Shown here: positions 24,202 to 33,492 of the stretch, one piece after another
How the letters are laid out: each line of letters starts with the position of its first letter
Position numbering within the stretch: the stretch's first letter is position 1
NCBI GenBank assembly: GCA_027487555.1
Contig: JAIYDI010000036.1
Location: 1 to 44,051 of the forward strand
Length of the DNA: 44,051 nucleotides
DNA from: Hyphomicrobiales bacterium
Lineage (GTDB): Bacteria > Pseudomonadota > Alphaproteobacteria > Rhizobiales > Devosiaceae
Direction: 5' to 3'
The notes under the pieces: model-generated
Told to the model about the DNA's origin: nothing
Database searches by the model: none
What the model saw: the letters and a program-made list of their open reading frames with translations, nothing else
Translations under genes and position numbers: made by a program

Positions 24202-25149
24202 TCAGCGGCCGGAGGCGTCGAGCAGCGCCAGGTCCTCGGCGGAGAGCGTGAGCCTTGCGCCGCGCGCGAGCGTTTCGAGCTGGGCGACCGAGGTAGCCGA
24301 CGCGATCGGCGCCGCCACCCCCGGTTGAGCCGCGACCCAGGCGATGGCGATTTCGGTGAGGGAAGCGCCGGTGCGCGCCGCGACCTGATCGAGCGCCGCG
24401 AGCACCTTGATGCCCTTGTCGTTCAGATATTTTGCCACGACACCGCCACCGCGCGGGCTCTTGGAGGCGTCCGCGGCGCTGCGATACTTGCCGGTGAGAA
24501 AGCCGGCGGCCAGCGCATAGTAGTGAAGACCCGAGATGTCTTCCGCCACACAGAGATCCTGCACGGCGCCCTCGACCTTGTCGCGCGCATAGACATTGAA
24601 CTCGTTCTGCACGGTGTCGTAGCGCGGCAGGCCATTGCTCTTTGCGAGGTCGACGGCGTGGCCGAGCAGTTTCTCGTCATAGTTCGAAGCGCCGATGGCG
24701 CGCACCTTGCCCGCCTTGATCAGCGTGTCATAGGCGCCGAGGGTTTCTTCCTCGGGCGTGTTCGGGTCGGGCCAATGCGACTGGTAGAGATCGATATAGT
24801 CGGTCTGAAGCCGCGTGAGCGAGTGCTCGACCTCCTCGACGATCCATTTCGCGCGCAAGTCCTTGTGGCCCTGCCCCATGTCGGAGCCGACCTTGGTGAA
24901 GACATGCACCTTGTCGCGATTGCCGCGCGCCCTGAGCCAGCGCCCGATGATGCGCTCGCTTTCGCTGTCATTGCCAGGCACCCAGCGCGAATAGACATCG
25001 GCGGTGTCGATGGCGGTGAAGCCCTCTGCAACAAAGGCATCGAGCACGGCGAAGGAGGTGGGCTCATCCGCGGTCCATCCAATGACATTGGTGCCGAGGA
25101 CGAACGGCTCGATGAACAGCTCCGAGCGGCCGAGGCGGCGCTTGGTCAT
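24202..25149 (-). CDS. Aldo/keto reductase
   Basis: A 315-aa NADPH-dependent reductase of the AKR superfamily with a (beta/alpha)8 barrel. The catalytic tetrad is visible: D and Y in DTADVYSRW, K in VFTKVG, and H in YQSHWPD. The C-terminal cofactor-binding APIASATSVAQLE is present. I chose ATG at 25149 (MTKRRLGRSEL), with GGAGA 6 nt upstream, over a longer frame from 25215. Substrates are probably aldehydes or ketones; it may be constitutive housekeeping. The VOC gene lies upstream in the same direction. Confidence 0.92.
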   Translation of the reverse strand: MTKRRLGRSELFIEPFVLGTNVIGWTADEPTSFAVLDAFVAEGFTAIDTADVYSRWVPGNDSESERIIGRWLRARGNRDKVHVFTKVGSDMGQGHKDLRAKWIVEEVEHSLTRLQTDYIDLYQSHWPDPNTPEEETLGAYDTLIKAGKVRAIGASNYDEKLLGHAVDLAKSNGLPRYDTVQNEFNVYARDKVEGAVQDLCVAEDISGLHYYALAAGFLTGKYRSAADASKSPRGGGVVAKYLNDKGIKVLAALDQVAARTGASLTEIAIAWVAAQPGVAAPIASATSVAQLETLARGARLTLSAEDLALLDASGR

Positions 25150-25227
25150 GACGATCTCCGGATTTCTGCGGGTTGGGCGTGCCGCCAAACTAGCGGTCGA
25201 GAGGGGCGCGGGCAAGCAACGGCATGC

Positions 25228-25620
25228 TCAGCCTTTCGGCTCGATGAGATCCCATTTGTTACCATAGAGGTCTTCGAAGACAGCGACGGAGCCATAGGCC
25301 TCGTGGCGCGGCGGCTCGAGGAAGCGGATACCGGCGGCGGTGTAGCGGGCGTAGTCGGCGGCAAAATCTTCGGTTTCGAGGAAGAAGCCGACGCGGCCGC
25401 CGGTCTGGTTGCCAACATGAGCGGCCTGCTCGAGCCCGTCCGCTTCGGCGAGCAAGAGTCGGGCGCCACCCGCTTGCGGGCCGACCAGCACCCAGCGCTT
25501 GCCGCCGCCGAGCGGCGTATCTGCCAGCAGAGAAAAGCCGAGGCGATCCCGATAAAACGCAATGGCGTCGTCGTAGCTTGCGACGACGAGGGTGATTGTG
25601 GCGATGGTCTGGCGGGTCAT
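25228..25620 (-). CDS. VOC-family protein
   Basis: A 130-aa glyoxalase-fold protein: TLVVASYDDAIAFYRDRLGF at the start and VFEDLYGNKWDLIEP at the end are diagnostic. It has the usual two beta-alpha-beta-beta-beta modules. ATG at 25620 (MTRQT) is preferred. It is probably co-transcribed with the aldo/keto reductase gene 78 bp downstream, which suggests a role in reactive aldehyde handling, but the substrate is unknown. Confidence 0.88.
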   Translation of the reverse strand: MTRQTIATITLVVASYDDAIAFYRDRLGFSLLADTPLGGGKRWVLVGPQAGGARLLLAEADGLEQAAHVGNQTGGRVGFFLETEDFAADYARYTAAGIRFLEPPRHEAYGSVAVFEDLYGNKWDLIEPKG

Positions 25621-25692
25621 GACGGGCATCTCACCCGAGCGCGGCGCTTTGGTCAATGCGGCGCGATGGGGGCGCGGGAATGACGCGCTTGC

Positions 25693-25728
25693 GGCAATGG
25701 GTTGACCAAATGGTCAAACCCCATTGCC
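25693..25728. promoter_or_regulatory. Extended palindrome upstream of dppA (candidate operator)
   Basis: TTGACCA-AA-TGGTCAA (25702-25717) is a perfect 7+2+7 inverted repeat. Outside it, GGCAATGGG (left) pairs with the CCCCATTGCC arm (right) apart from a 2-nt bulge. It lies about 110 bp before the dppA start and 73 bp from the divergent VOC gene. The TGGTCA half-site form suits a GntR/FadR-type or similar dimeric regulator, none of which is encoded nearby. TTGACC could also serve as a -35 box. Confidence 0.55.
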
Positions 25729-25825
25729 TCGTGCGACAAAACGCGCTTTGGTGACACTCAAGCTCCATCTGCCGGCCATGAGGGTGGCGGGAACTGATAA
25801 TGGAGCGCTATCTCAGTCGGGAGAC

Positions 25826-27427
25826 ATGAATATGAAGCTCATGACCACGCTGCTGTCGGCCACTGCGCTTGTCGCAATGATGGCCGGTGGCGCCTATGCC
25901 AAGCAGCTCGTCTACTGTTCCGAAGGGTCGCCGGAAGGGTTTGACCCGGCCCTGTGGTCCGCGGGCACGACGTTCGACGCGTCGTCGCGCGCCGTCATGA
26001 ACCGTCTGGTCGATTTCGAACTGGGCGGCTCCACCATCGTGCCGAGCCTCGCCGAAAGCTGGACCATCTCGGAAGATGGCACCGAGATCACCTTCAACCT
26101 GCGCAAGGGCGTCAAGTGGCAGACCACTGCCTATTTCACCCCGACGCGCGAATTCAACGCAGACGACGTCGTGTGGTCGATCAACCGTCAGTTTGATCCT
26201 GCCAGCCCCTGGGCGAACTATGTCGATGGCGCATCCTACCAGTATTTCGACTCAACCGGTTTCAAGGCTGCCCTGAAGAGTGTCGAGAAGATCGACGACT
26301 ACACGGTAAAGTTCGTCTTCAACCAGGCCGACTCGACGGTGTTCGTGAACTTCCCGATGGACTTCCTGTCGATCGGGTCGGCCGAATACGCCACGCAGCT
26401 TGAAGCGGCCGGCAACATGGCCCAGTTCAACCAGTTGCCGGTGGGCACGGGCAAGTTCCAGTTCGTGGACTACCAGACCGACACCGTCATCCGTTACAAG
26501 TCCAACCCGGACCATTTCGGCGGCGCTTCGCCGATCAACGACCTGATCTTCGCGATCACCAAGGAACCCGCCGCTGCGCAGGAGGCCCTGAAGGCCGGCC
26601 AGTGCGACGTGATTCCGTACCCGATCCCCGGTGACGTGGCTGGCCTGCGCCAGGATCCGAATCTCGTGGTCACCGAGACAGCGGGCGAAAATGTCGGCTT
26701 CATCGCCTTCAACACCCAGCAGAAGCCGTTCGACAACCCGAAGGTCCGTCAGGCCCTCAACCTGGCCGTAAACCGCGAAGCCATCCTTGAAGGCGTCTAT
26801 GCCGGTCAGGCCGTCCTGGCCCGCAACCCGCTGCCGGCGTCGTCCTGGGCATCGGATCCGTCGAACGAAGTGCCGGCCTATGACCCGGAAGCCGCCAAGG
26901 CCCTGCTCGCGGAAGCCGGCGTCAGCGACCTGTCGATGAAGCTGTGGTGGATGCCGGTGGCGCGTCCGTACAACCCCAACGGCAAGCGGATGGGCGAGTT
27001 GCTGCAGGCTGACTGGGCGTCGATCGGCGTCAAGGTCGAGCTGGTCAGCATGGACTGGCCGGTCTACCTGGAGCAATCCGCCTCGGTGGAACGCGATGGC
27101 GCGGTGATGATCGGCTGGGGCGCCGACAATGCCGATCCGGACAACTTCCTCGGCGTGCTGCTCAGCTGCGCGGCAGTGGGCACGAACAACCGCGCCCAGT
27201 GGTGCTACGAGCCCTATGACACGCTGATCAAGAAGGCCAAGGCCACATTCGACCAGGCAGAGCGGACCGAGATCTACCACGAGGCGCAGAAGGTGTTCCA
27301 CGAGCAGACCCCGTGGGTGCTGCTCGCGCATTCGAACCAGTACATCGCCCACAACAAGCGCGTGGTGAATTTCAAGCAGGACCCGCTGGGCTACCACCGC
27401 TTCGACGGCGCCGATGTGACCGAGTAA
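25826..27427 (+). CDS. dppA: Dipeptide ABC transporter substrate-binding protein
   Basis: A 533-aa periplasmic binding protein of family 5. A signal peptide (about residues 1-23, LLSATALVAMMAGGAYA) precedes KQLVYCSEGSPEGFDPALWS, very close to the start of mature E. coli DppA. The family-wide AESW, FNLRKGVKWQ and Asp residue region are present, and a Cys pair (SCAAVGTNNRAQWCYE) occurs near residue 450, as in DppA. ATG at 25826 or 25832 are both possible. It heads dppABCDF and is separated from dppB by a perfect hairpin. It would import dipeptides, possibly heme or aminolevulinate as in enteric DppA. Confidence 0.93.
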   Translation: MNMKLMTTLLSATALVAMMAGGAYAKQLVYCSEGSPEGFDPALWSAGTTFDASSRAVMNRLVDFELGGSTIVPSLAESWTISEDGTEITFNLRKGVKWQTTAYFTPTREFNADDVVWSINRQFDPASPWANYVDGASYQYFDSTGFKAALKSVEKIDDYTVKFVFNQADSTVFVNFPMDFLSIGSAEYATQLEAAGNMAQFNQLPVGTGKFQFVDYQTDTVIRYKSNPDHFGGASPINDLIFAITKEPAAAQEALKAGQCDVIPYPIPGDVAGLRQDPNLVVTETAGENVGFIAFNTQQKPFDNPKVRQALNLAVNREAILEGVYAGQAVLARNPLPASSWASDPSNEVPAYDPEAAKALLAEAGVSDLSMKLWWMPVARPYNPNGKRMGELLQADWASIGVKVELVSMDWPVYLEQSASVERDGAVMIGWGADNADPDNFLGVLLSCAAVGTNNRAQWCYEPYDTLIKKAKATFDQAERTEIYHEAQKVFHEQTPWVLLAHSNQYIAHNKRVVNFKQDPLGYHRFDGADVTE

Positions 27428-27438
27428 TGCTTTGCGGC

Positions 27439-27461
27439 GGGGCGCCCGGAACGGGCGCCCC
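27439..27461 (+). other. Perfect intercistronic hairpin between dppA and dppB
   Basis: GGGGCGCCCG-GAA-CGGGCGCCCC is a perfect 10-bp stem with a 3-nt loop, 12 nt after the dppA stop. With TCTGCCCTT rather than a T run after it, it probably protects the dppA 3' end or lowers downstream expression. It mirrors the hairpin after the nucleoside-binding-protein gene. Confidence 0.7.
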
Positions 27462-27544
27462 TCTGCCCTTCGGGTTGCCGCGCTGAGCTTGGCATCCCCT
27501 GGCACGTCGCCGGCCCTGCCGCGCGGGACCACAGACAGGCACTC

Positions 27545-28552
27545 ATGCTTCGCTATTTTCTCTATCGACTGGCCCTGCTCATCCCGACCTTTATCGGTGT
27601 GACGATCGTCGCATTCTTCTTCATTCGCATTCTGCCGGGCGACCCCGTGCAAGTGCTGGCCGGCGAGCGCGGCGTCAGCCCGGAACGCCATGCGGAGGTA
27701 CTGGCGCGGCTCGGCTTCGATCGCCCCCTGTGGGAGCAGTATTTCAGCTACCTGTGGAATGTACTGCGCGGCGATTTCGGCATTTCGTTCGCCAGCAAGC
27801 GTCCGGTCGCGCAGGAGTTTTTCTCCCGCTTTCCGGCGACTGTCGAACTGGCGCTGTGCGCGATGATCATTGCCACCGCTCTGGGTATTCCAGCGGGCAT
27901 TCTCGCGGCGGTCAAGCGCGGGACCTGGATCGACCAGGCGACGATGGGAACGGCGCTTGTCGGCTATTCGATGCCCATCTTCTGGTGGGGCATGCTGCTG
28001 ATCATCCTGTTCTCCGGCATCCTGCACTGGACGCCGGTTTCGGGCCGTATTGCGCTCAACTACTTCTTTCCCAGCGTCACTGGCTTCATGCTGATCGACA
28101 GCCTGCTGTCGGGACAAAAGGGTGCCTTTCTGTCCGCGCTGCACTATCTCGTGCTGCCAACCGTGGTGCTGGCGACGATTCCGCTGGCGGTGATCGCGCG
28201 GCAGACGCGCTCGGCGATGCTCGAGGTCTTGGGCGAGGACTATGTGCGAACCGCCAGGGCCAAGGGCCTGCAGCCGCGGCGCATCATCGGTATCCACGCG
28301 CTGCGCAACGCCATGATCCCAGTCATCACCACGATTGGCCTGCAGGTGGGCCTGCTGATGGCGGGCGCGATCCTCACCGAGACGATCTTTTCGTGGCCGG
28401 GAATCGGCAAATGGATGATCGAGGCCGTCAACAAGCGCGACTACTTCGTCGTGCAATCCGGCCTGCTGCTGATCGCGCTGATCATCATGGCGGTGAACCT
28501 GATTGTCGATGTGCTGTATGCGGTGATCAACCCGCGCATCCGGCATCAATAG
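27545..28552 (+). CDS. dppB: Dipeptide ABC transporter permease DppB
   Basis: A 335-aa inner-membrane permease with six hydrophobic segments. It starts MLRYFLYRLALLIPTFIG and continues with PGDPV and AGERGVSPERHAEV, closely following E. coli DppB. The EAA loop, which contacts the ATPases, is EDYVRTARAKGLQPRRIIGIHALRN read in parts (EDYVRTARAKG near residue 235). It forms the channel with DppC, encoded 12 bp downstream. Confidence 0.94.
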   Translation: MLRYFLYRLALLIPTFIGVTIVAFFFIRILPGDPVQVLAGERGVSPERHAEVLARLGFDRPLWEQYFSYLWNVLRGDFGISFASKRPVAQEFFSRFPATVELALCAMIIATALGIPAGILAAVKRGTWIDQATMGTALVGYSMPIFWWGMLLIILFSGILHWTPVSGRIALNYFFPSVTGFMLIDSLLSGQKGAFLSALHYLVLPTVVLATIPLAVIARQTRSAMLEVLGEDYVRTARAKGLQPRRIIGIHALRNAMIPVITTIGLQVGLLMAGAILTETIFSWPGIGKWMIEAVNKRDYFVVQSGLLLIALIIMAVNLIVDVLYAVINPRIRHQ

Positions 28553-28564
28553 GAGCGCGTCGCC

Positions 28565-29470
28565 ATGTCAGCGCCAGTCGCAGAAACCGCTCCTCGCAAG
28601 TCGGGCAGCATGTCCGGCCTTCGGGAGACCTGGTTCTATTTCTCCCAGAACCGCGGCGCCGTCGCGGGACTTGTCATCATGAGCCTGCTGGTGCTCATCG
28701 CGATCTTTTCGCCATGGATCGCGCCGCATGACCCGGCACGGATCTATAATGGTTCATTCCTCGTGCCCCCTGTCTGGCAGGAGGGCGGGGATGCGCGCTT
28801 TGTGTTCGGCACCGACGCGATCGGGCGCGACATCCTCTCGCGACTGATGCATGGGGCCCGCTATTCCATGCTGATCGGCGCGGTTGTCGTCTCGATATCG
28901 CTGGTCGGCGGCATAGTCCTGGGACTGATCGCAGGCTATTTCCGGGGCTGGGTGGACGCCCTGATCATGCGGATCATGGACATCATTCTGGCGTTTCCGT
29001 CGCTGTTGCTGGCACTGGTGCTGGTGACGGTGCTGGGCCCCGGGCTGTTCAATGCCATGCTGGCCATTGCCCTCGTGCTGCAGCCGCATTTCGCGCGGCT
29101 GACACGGGCGGCGGTGATTGCAGAATACAGCCGGGAATATGTCACGTCCGCCAAGGTTGCCGGTGCGGGCCACCTGCGCCTGATGTTCGTGACCATATTG
29201 CCGAACTGCGTCGCTCCATTGATCGTGCAGGCAACGCTGTCATTTTCTAGCGCCATCCTTGATGCGGCCGCGCTCGGCTTTCTCGGCCTCGGGGCGCAGC
29301 CGCCCGCACCGGAATGGGGGACCATGCTGGCCGATGCCCGCGAATTCATCCTCCGCGCCTGGTGGGTCATCACGATTCCTGGGCTCGCGATCCTTGTCAC
29401 CGTGCTGGCCATCAACCTGATCGGCGACGGCCTGCGCGATGCGCTCGACCCCAAGCTCAAGCGGAGCTGA
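28565..29470 (+). CDS. dppC: Dipeptide ABC transporter permease DppC
   Basis: A 301-aa permease with an N-terminal cytoplasmic stretch, an OppC_N-type first helix ([19 protein letters not shown]), [14 protein letters not shown], and the coupling loop [13 protein letters not shown]. The C-terminus LDPKLKRS is typical of DppC. GGAG lies about 9 nt before ATG. It is 4 bp from dppD. Confidence 0.94.
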   Translation: MSAPVAETAPRKSGSMSGLRETWFYFSQNRGAVAGLVIMSLLVLIAIFSPWIAPHDPARIYNGSFLVPPVWQEGGDARFVFGTDAIGRDILSRLMHGARYSMLIGAVVVSISLVGGIVLGLIAGYFRGWVDALIMRIMDIILAFPSLLLALVLVTVLGPGLFNAMLAIALVLQPHFARLTRAAVIAEYSREYVTSAKVAGAGHLRLMFVTILPNCVAPLIVQATLSFSSAILDAAALGFLGLGAQPPAPEWGTMLADAREFILRAWWVITIPGLAILVTVLAINLIGDGLRDALDPKLKRS

Positions 29471-29474
29471 CCAG

Positions 29475-30317
29475 ATGGCCCTGCTCGAAATCAAGAACCT
29501 GACAGTCTCCTTCGACACCTCGGTGGGGCTGTTCCATGCCGTCAAGGGGATAGACCTCAGCCTCGACCGCGGTGACGTGCTGGCGATCGTGGGCGAGAGC
29601 GGCTCGGGCAAGTCGGTAGCCATGCTGTCGGTGATGGGACTGCTGCCGCGCACCGCGAAGGTGAGCGCCGATGTGATGCGCTTCGACGGCACCGACCTGC
29701 GGGAGCTCAGCGCGCATGACAGGCGGCGGATTGTCGGCAAGGACATGGCGATGATCTTCCAGGAGCCGATGACGAGCCTCAACCCGTGCTTCACCATCGG
29801 CTTCCAGATCGAGGAAGTGCTGCGCTTCCATCTCAATCTGGACCGGTCGGCGCGACGGAAGCGGGCCATCGAGCTCCTGACCCAAGTGGGTATCGCCGAC
29901 CCGGAAAGCCGGCTCAGATCGTTTCCCCACCAGATGTCGGGCGGACAGAACCAGCGCGTGATGATCGCCATGGCGATTGCCTGCAGCCCGAAGCTGCTGA
30001 TTGCCGACGAGCCGACGACGGCGCTCGACGTGACCATCCAGAAGCAGATCCTGGACCTGCTGATGAAGCTGCAGGCCGATACCGGGATGGGGCTGATCAT
30101 GATTACCCACAATATCGGCGTCGTGGCGGAAACCGCCGACCGCGTGGTGGTGCAATACAAGGGCCGGAAAATGGAAGAGGCCGGGGTACTCGAATTGTTC
30201 GAGGCGCCCAAAAGTCCCTATACACGGGCGCTGCTCGCGGCCTTGCCGGAAAACGCCACGGGCGACCGGCTGCCGGTGATCACGGCGTTCGACCCCGAAA
30301 CGGCGGCGGTGCGCTGA
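29475..30317 (+). CDS. dppD: Dipeptide ABC transporter ATPase DppD
   Basis: A 280-aa ATPase. Walker A is GESGSGKS near residue 38, the Q-loop is [11 protein letters not shown], the signature is MSGGQNQRV (usually LSGGxxQR), Walker B ends [10 protein letters not shown], and the H-loop is MITHN. The start at 29475 ([11 protein letters not shown]) is the only one with family-like sequence. Stop and next start overlap as TGATG. It is a little shorter than E. coli DppD and appears to lack most of the C-terminal Cys cluster that holds an iron-sulfur centre in some homologues. Confidence 0.93.
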   Translation: MALLEIKNLTVSFDTSVGLFHAVKGIDLSLDRGDVLAIVGESGSGKSVAMLSVMGLLPRTAKVSADVMRFDGTDLRELSAHDRRRIVGKDMAMIFQEPMTSLNPCFTIGFQIEEVLRFHLNLDRSARRKRAIELLTQVGIADPESRLRSFPHQMSGGQNQRVMIAMAIACSPKLLIADEPTTALDVTIQKQILDLLMKLQADTGMGLIMITHNIGVVAETADRVVVQYKGRKMEEAGVLELFEAPKSPYTRALLAALPENATGDRLPVITAFDPETAAVR

Positions 30318-31159
30318 TGGTGGCGGTGGTCGAAGCGCGCGCACTGACGCGGGACTACAATGTCGCGGGTGGCTTTTTGAGTGCGAACCGGGTGGTGCGC
30401 GCCGTGAAGGGCATCAGTTTTACGCTCGAAGCGGGTAAGACGCTCGCCATCGTTGGGGAGAGCGGATCGGGAAAGTCGACGCTCGCCCGCATCCTGACGC
30501 TGATCGACAGGCAAAGCTCGGGCGAGCTGCGGCTCAATGGCGAGCCGATCGACATCGGCAAGGCACCGGTGACCAAGGCGCTGCGGCGCAAGGTGCAGAT
30601 GGTGTTCCAGAACCCCTATGGCTCGCTGAACCCGCGTCAGAAGATCGGCGACGTGCTGATGGAGCCGCTGCTGCTCAATACCGACTTGCCGGCCCAGGAG
30701 CGGCGCGACCGCGCCATGGACATGCTGGTTAAGGTGGGCCTCGAGCCGCAGCATTTCGAGCGGTACCCGCATATGTTCTCAGGCGGACAGCGGCAGCGCA
30801 TAGCGATTGCCCGCGCGATCATCATGCGGCCGGCGCTGCTGGTGCTCGACGAACCGGTTTCGGCGCTCGACCTCTCGGTACAGGCGCAGATCCTCAACCT
30901 TCTGGCCGATCTGCAGGACGAGTTCGGGCTGACCTATATCTTCATCAGTCACGACCTTTCGGTGGTGCGCTACATCGCCGACGAGGTGATGGTGATGTAT
31001 CTGGGCGAAGCGGTGGAACAGGCGAGCCGGGACAGGATTTTCGCCAACCCGGAGCACCCGTACACACAGGCGCTGTTCCAGGCGACGCCGAAGGCCAGCA
31101 TCTCGGCGATCCGTGCGCGGCTCGCGGCACGCTCGGGGCACGCGAACGTTACCGGATGA
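30317..31159 (+). CDS. dppF: Dipeptide ABC transporter ATPase DppF
   Basis: A 280-aa ATPase, partner of DppD. Walker A is [12 protein letters not shown] near 48, the Q-loop is FQNPYGSLNPRQ, the signature is FSGGQRQRI, Walker B ends VLDEPVSALD and the H-loop is ISHD. The start ATG shares its A with the dppD stop. It lacks the full oligopeptide_HPY tail, ending soon after NPEHPYTQALFQATPK. It is the last dpp gene; an imperfect inverted repeat follows. Confidence 0.93.
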   Translation: MVAVVEARALTRDYNVAGGFLSANRVVRAVKGISFTLEAGKTLAIVGESGSGKSTLARILTLIDRQSSGELRLNGEPIDIGKAPVTKALRRKVQMVFQNPYGSLNPRQKIGDVLMEPLLLNTDLPAQERRDRAMDMLVKVGLEPQHFERYPHMFSGGQRQRIAIARAIIMRPALLVLDEPVSALDLSVQAQILNLLADLQDEFGLTYIFISHDLSVVRYIADEVMVMYLGEAVEQASRDRIFANPEHPYTQALFQATPKASISAIRARLAARSGHANVTG

Positions 31160-31169
31160 GGGGCACCGC

Positions 31170-31198
31170 TTAGCCGGGCATTAATTCCGGCGGGCTAA
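31170..31198 (+). other. Imperfect inverted repeat after dppF
   Basis: TTAGCC (31170-31175) pairs with GGCTAA (31193-31198), with CCGG-type pairing inside. It lies 10 nt after the dppF stop and 38 nt before the next gene. It is a weak terminator candidate without a T run. Confidence 0.35.
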
Positions 31199-31235
31199 TC
31201 ATGGGCAGCTTGGTCCCTTCGAGTGCCCGGATATC

Positions 31236-33461
31236 TTGGCCGACGCCCGCACGCTCTTTCCCTTCCTTACAAAAGCCCCGGCCGGGTCGCGGCCCGGGCC
31301 ACGTCCGCGCGACCCGACGATCGGCTTCCTGGCCTGGGTGGTCATGCCGACCATCGTGGTGTTTTTCGCTGTGTGCGGGTTGTTCTTCCTTGCGCTGCAG
31401 GTGATGAGCAGCCGGATGAACAATATCGATGCCGAGCGCAGCCGTACCGCGATCGAGGCTGCGATCGGTTCAGTCGTTGAGGGACTGGACGAGGCCGTCG
31501 GCGACGAGGCCACATGGACGGAAGCCTATATCAATACCTACGTGACGCCGAACCCCGCGTGGCAGGACGCCACCTGGGGCGGAACGGCGCGGCTGGGCGG
31601 CACCTATGACACGGCGCTGATCACTGACTGGACCGGCCAGCTCGTGTTCGGCGAAAGCAGCCGGGGGCCGCTGAAGGGCAAACTTTCTGACATTGTGTCC
31701 GGCAGCAAGGAACTGCTGGCAAAGCTTGAGGAAAACCGCGGCGAGCTCGGCGACGATGCCTCGGTGGCGAGCCTTGCCCGCAGCGACGACACGGTCGTGG
31801 CCGTAGCCGGGATGATCATCCACGGCAATACCGGACAGCCGAGCGTACCGCGCGATGACCGGCGTATCCTGTGGCTGGCGCGCCATGTGGACGACGGAAT
31901 GCTCAACGAGACAGCGAAGCGCTTCCTGCTGCCCCTGCCGCGCCTCAATGCGCACCCGCAACCGGGGGAGGTCTCGACCGAACTGCGCGATGCTGCGGGC
32001 GACGAGATCGCGACCATCAGCTGGATGCCGCGCAAGCCAGGGGACGCCGCATACTCGCATACCGCAAACATCGCGTCGGTTGTGATGGTGTTGATTGCCA
32101 GCCTGACGGCCGCGGTGCTCGTAGCGTTCCATGCCAGCCTGCGCTCGCGCGCGGAGGCCGATGAGCGGGAATGGTACAGTGCGCGCTATGACGAGGTAAC
32201 CGGGCTCTTTACCCGGTTTGGCCTCGAGGAAAACCTGCGGCTGATGCTGCCCAGGCGGAAATATGAGACACGCCTCGCGGTGGCACAGATCGGCGTCGAT
32301 GCGTTCAGCGAAGTGGTGGGCATCTACGGTCGGGAAGCGGGCGACCAGTTGCTCGATGCCATCGCCGGCCGGATTGAGATGGTGACGGCGGGCAAAGCCT
32401 CGCTGGCCCGCAGCGGCGCCTCGGAGTTCATGCTGGCGCGGCCGGGCGAGACCGGGCTCGACCTGATCCGCACAGCGGTAGTGAAACTCCTGGCGCTGAC
32501 CGGCGAGCCGCTGGCGGTGGGCGACCTCAAGATCAAGGCGGGGCTGTCGATCGGGCTCGCGGAGGCGATGACAACACGGGACAGCGTCGCCACGGTGATC
32601 CGCATGGCCGAAACGGCGCTGGCGCGGGCCCGTGAGACCGGCGGCAACCAGATGATCGAGTATGAAAGCGCGATCGAGATCGAGCGGCGGCTCAGGCTGG
32701 AACTGCAGGCCGACATCCGCCGCGGTCTCGAAGCCGACGAGTTCGGGCTTGAATACCAGCCGATCGTCGACTTCGCGTCGCGCAGGGTGCTGGGGGTCGA
32801 GGCGCTGCTGCGCTGGCCGAAGCGACCCGGCGGGCCGATCGGACCGGCGAACTTCATACCTGCGGCGGAAAGCTCCGGCCTGATCGATGATCTGGGGTTG
32901 TTCGCGCTCAAGCGGGCAATTGCCGAGATTGCGCCATTTGCCGGATTGAAGGTGTCCGTCAACGTATCGGCGGTGCAGTTGCGCAACCCGGCATTCGCCG
33001 AGACGGTGAGCGCGGCGCTCAGCGAATTCGGCATGGATGCTACCCGGCTGCAGCTCGAGATCACCGAGACCTTCCTGATCGCGCAGCCGGAACGGGCACG
33101 GCGCGTGCTCGAGAGTTTGCGTGACCTTGGCGCGATCATCGCACTCGATGATTTCGGCACGGGCTATTCGTCGATTGGATATCTCAGACAGTTCGCCTTC
33201 GACCGGGTGAAGCTCGACCGCTCACTGGTGACCGACATTGATACCAACCCGGTGGGTGGGGCGATGGTGGAAGCCACCATGACCTATGCCTATGCGATGA
33301 ACCTTGCAGTGACCGCGGAGGGTGTGGAGCGGCTCGAGGAGGCGTCGGTGCTGGCGCGGCTCGGCTGCCGCGAATTCCAAGGCTATCTGTTTGCCCGGCC
33401 GCTGCAACTCGATGCGTTGCGGGTACTGATCGAAGGCGGCGCTCAGGTCAGCGTCGGCTGA
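31236..33461 (+). CDS. CHASE4-GGDEF(degenerate)-EAL c-di-GMP phosphodiesterase
   Basis: A 741-aa membrane signalling protein. TM1 is at about 29-55; a CHASE4-like periplasmic sensor at 56-277 contains WTEAYINTYV; TM2 is at 278-300. A GGDEF domain (about 310-475) has SGASEF (393-398) in place of GGDEF, so it should make no c-di-GMP. The EAL domain (about 485-735) keeps its catalytic set: EALLR (E522), N576, E608 in LEITET, DD at 638-639, K659 and E695. I therefore predict a phosphodiesterase, with the GGDEF domain perhaps sensing GTP. The start is uncertain: TTG at 31236 is needed to include TM1 and has a poor ribosome site. Confidence 0.9.
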   Translation: MADARTLFPFLTKAPAGSRPGPRPRDPTIGFLAWVVMPTIVVFFAVCGLFFLALQVMSSRMNNIDAERSRTAIEAAIGSVVEGLDEAVGDEATWTEAYINTYVTPNPAWQDATWGGTARLGGTYDTALITDWTGQLVFGESSRGPLKGKLSDIVSGSKELLAKLEENRGELGDDASVASLARSDDTVVAVAGMIIHGNTGQPSVPRDDRRILWLARHVDDGMLNETAKRFLLPLPRLNAHPQPGEVSTELRDAAGDEIATISWMPRKPGDAAYSHTANIASVVMVLIASLTAAVLVAFHASLRSRAEADEREWYSARYDEVTGLFTRFGLEENLRLMLPRRKYETRLAVAQIGVDAFSEVVGIYGREAGDQLLDAIAGRIEMVTAGKASLARSGASEFMLARPGETGLDLIRTAVVKLLALTGEPLAVGDLKIKAGLSIGLAEAMTTRDSVATVIRMAETALARARETGGNQMIEYESAIEIERRLRLELQADIRRGLEADEFGLEYQPIVDFASRRVLGVEALLRWPKRPGGPIGPANFIPAAESSGLIDDLGLFALKRAIAEIAPFAGLKVSVNVSAVQLRNPAFAETVSAALSEFGMDATRLQLEITETFLIAQPERARRVLESLRDLGAIIALDDFGTGYSSIGYLRQFAFDRVKLDRSLVTDIDTNPVGGAMVEATMTYAYAMNLAVTAEGVERLEEASVLARLGCREFQGYLFARPLQLDALRVLIEGGAQVSVG

Positions 33462-33492
33462 CCCCGCGAGAGACGGTGAGGCAGGCGCCCGA

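Noticed and set aside
24193..25683. 496-codon open frame on the plus strand
   Set aside because: Antisense to the aldo/keto reductase and VOC genes, both of which have full family motifs and good starts.
26252..28549. 765-codon open frame on the minus strand
   Set aside because: Antisense to dppA and dppB, whose protein matches are clear. The frame is open because of GC-biased codon use, and its protein is His/Arg/Asp-rich without any domain.
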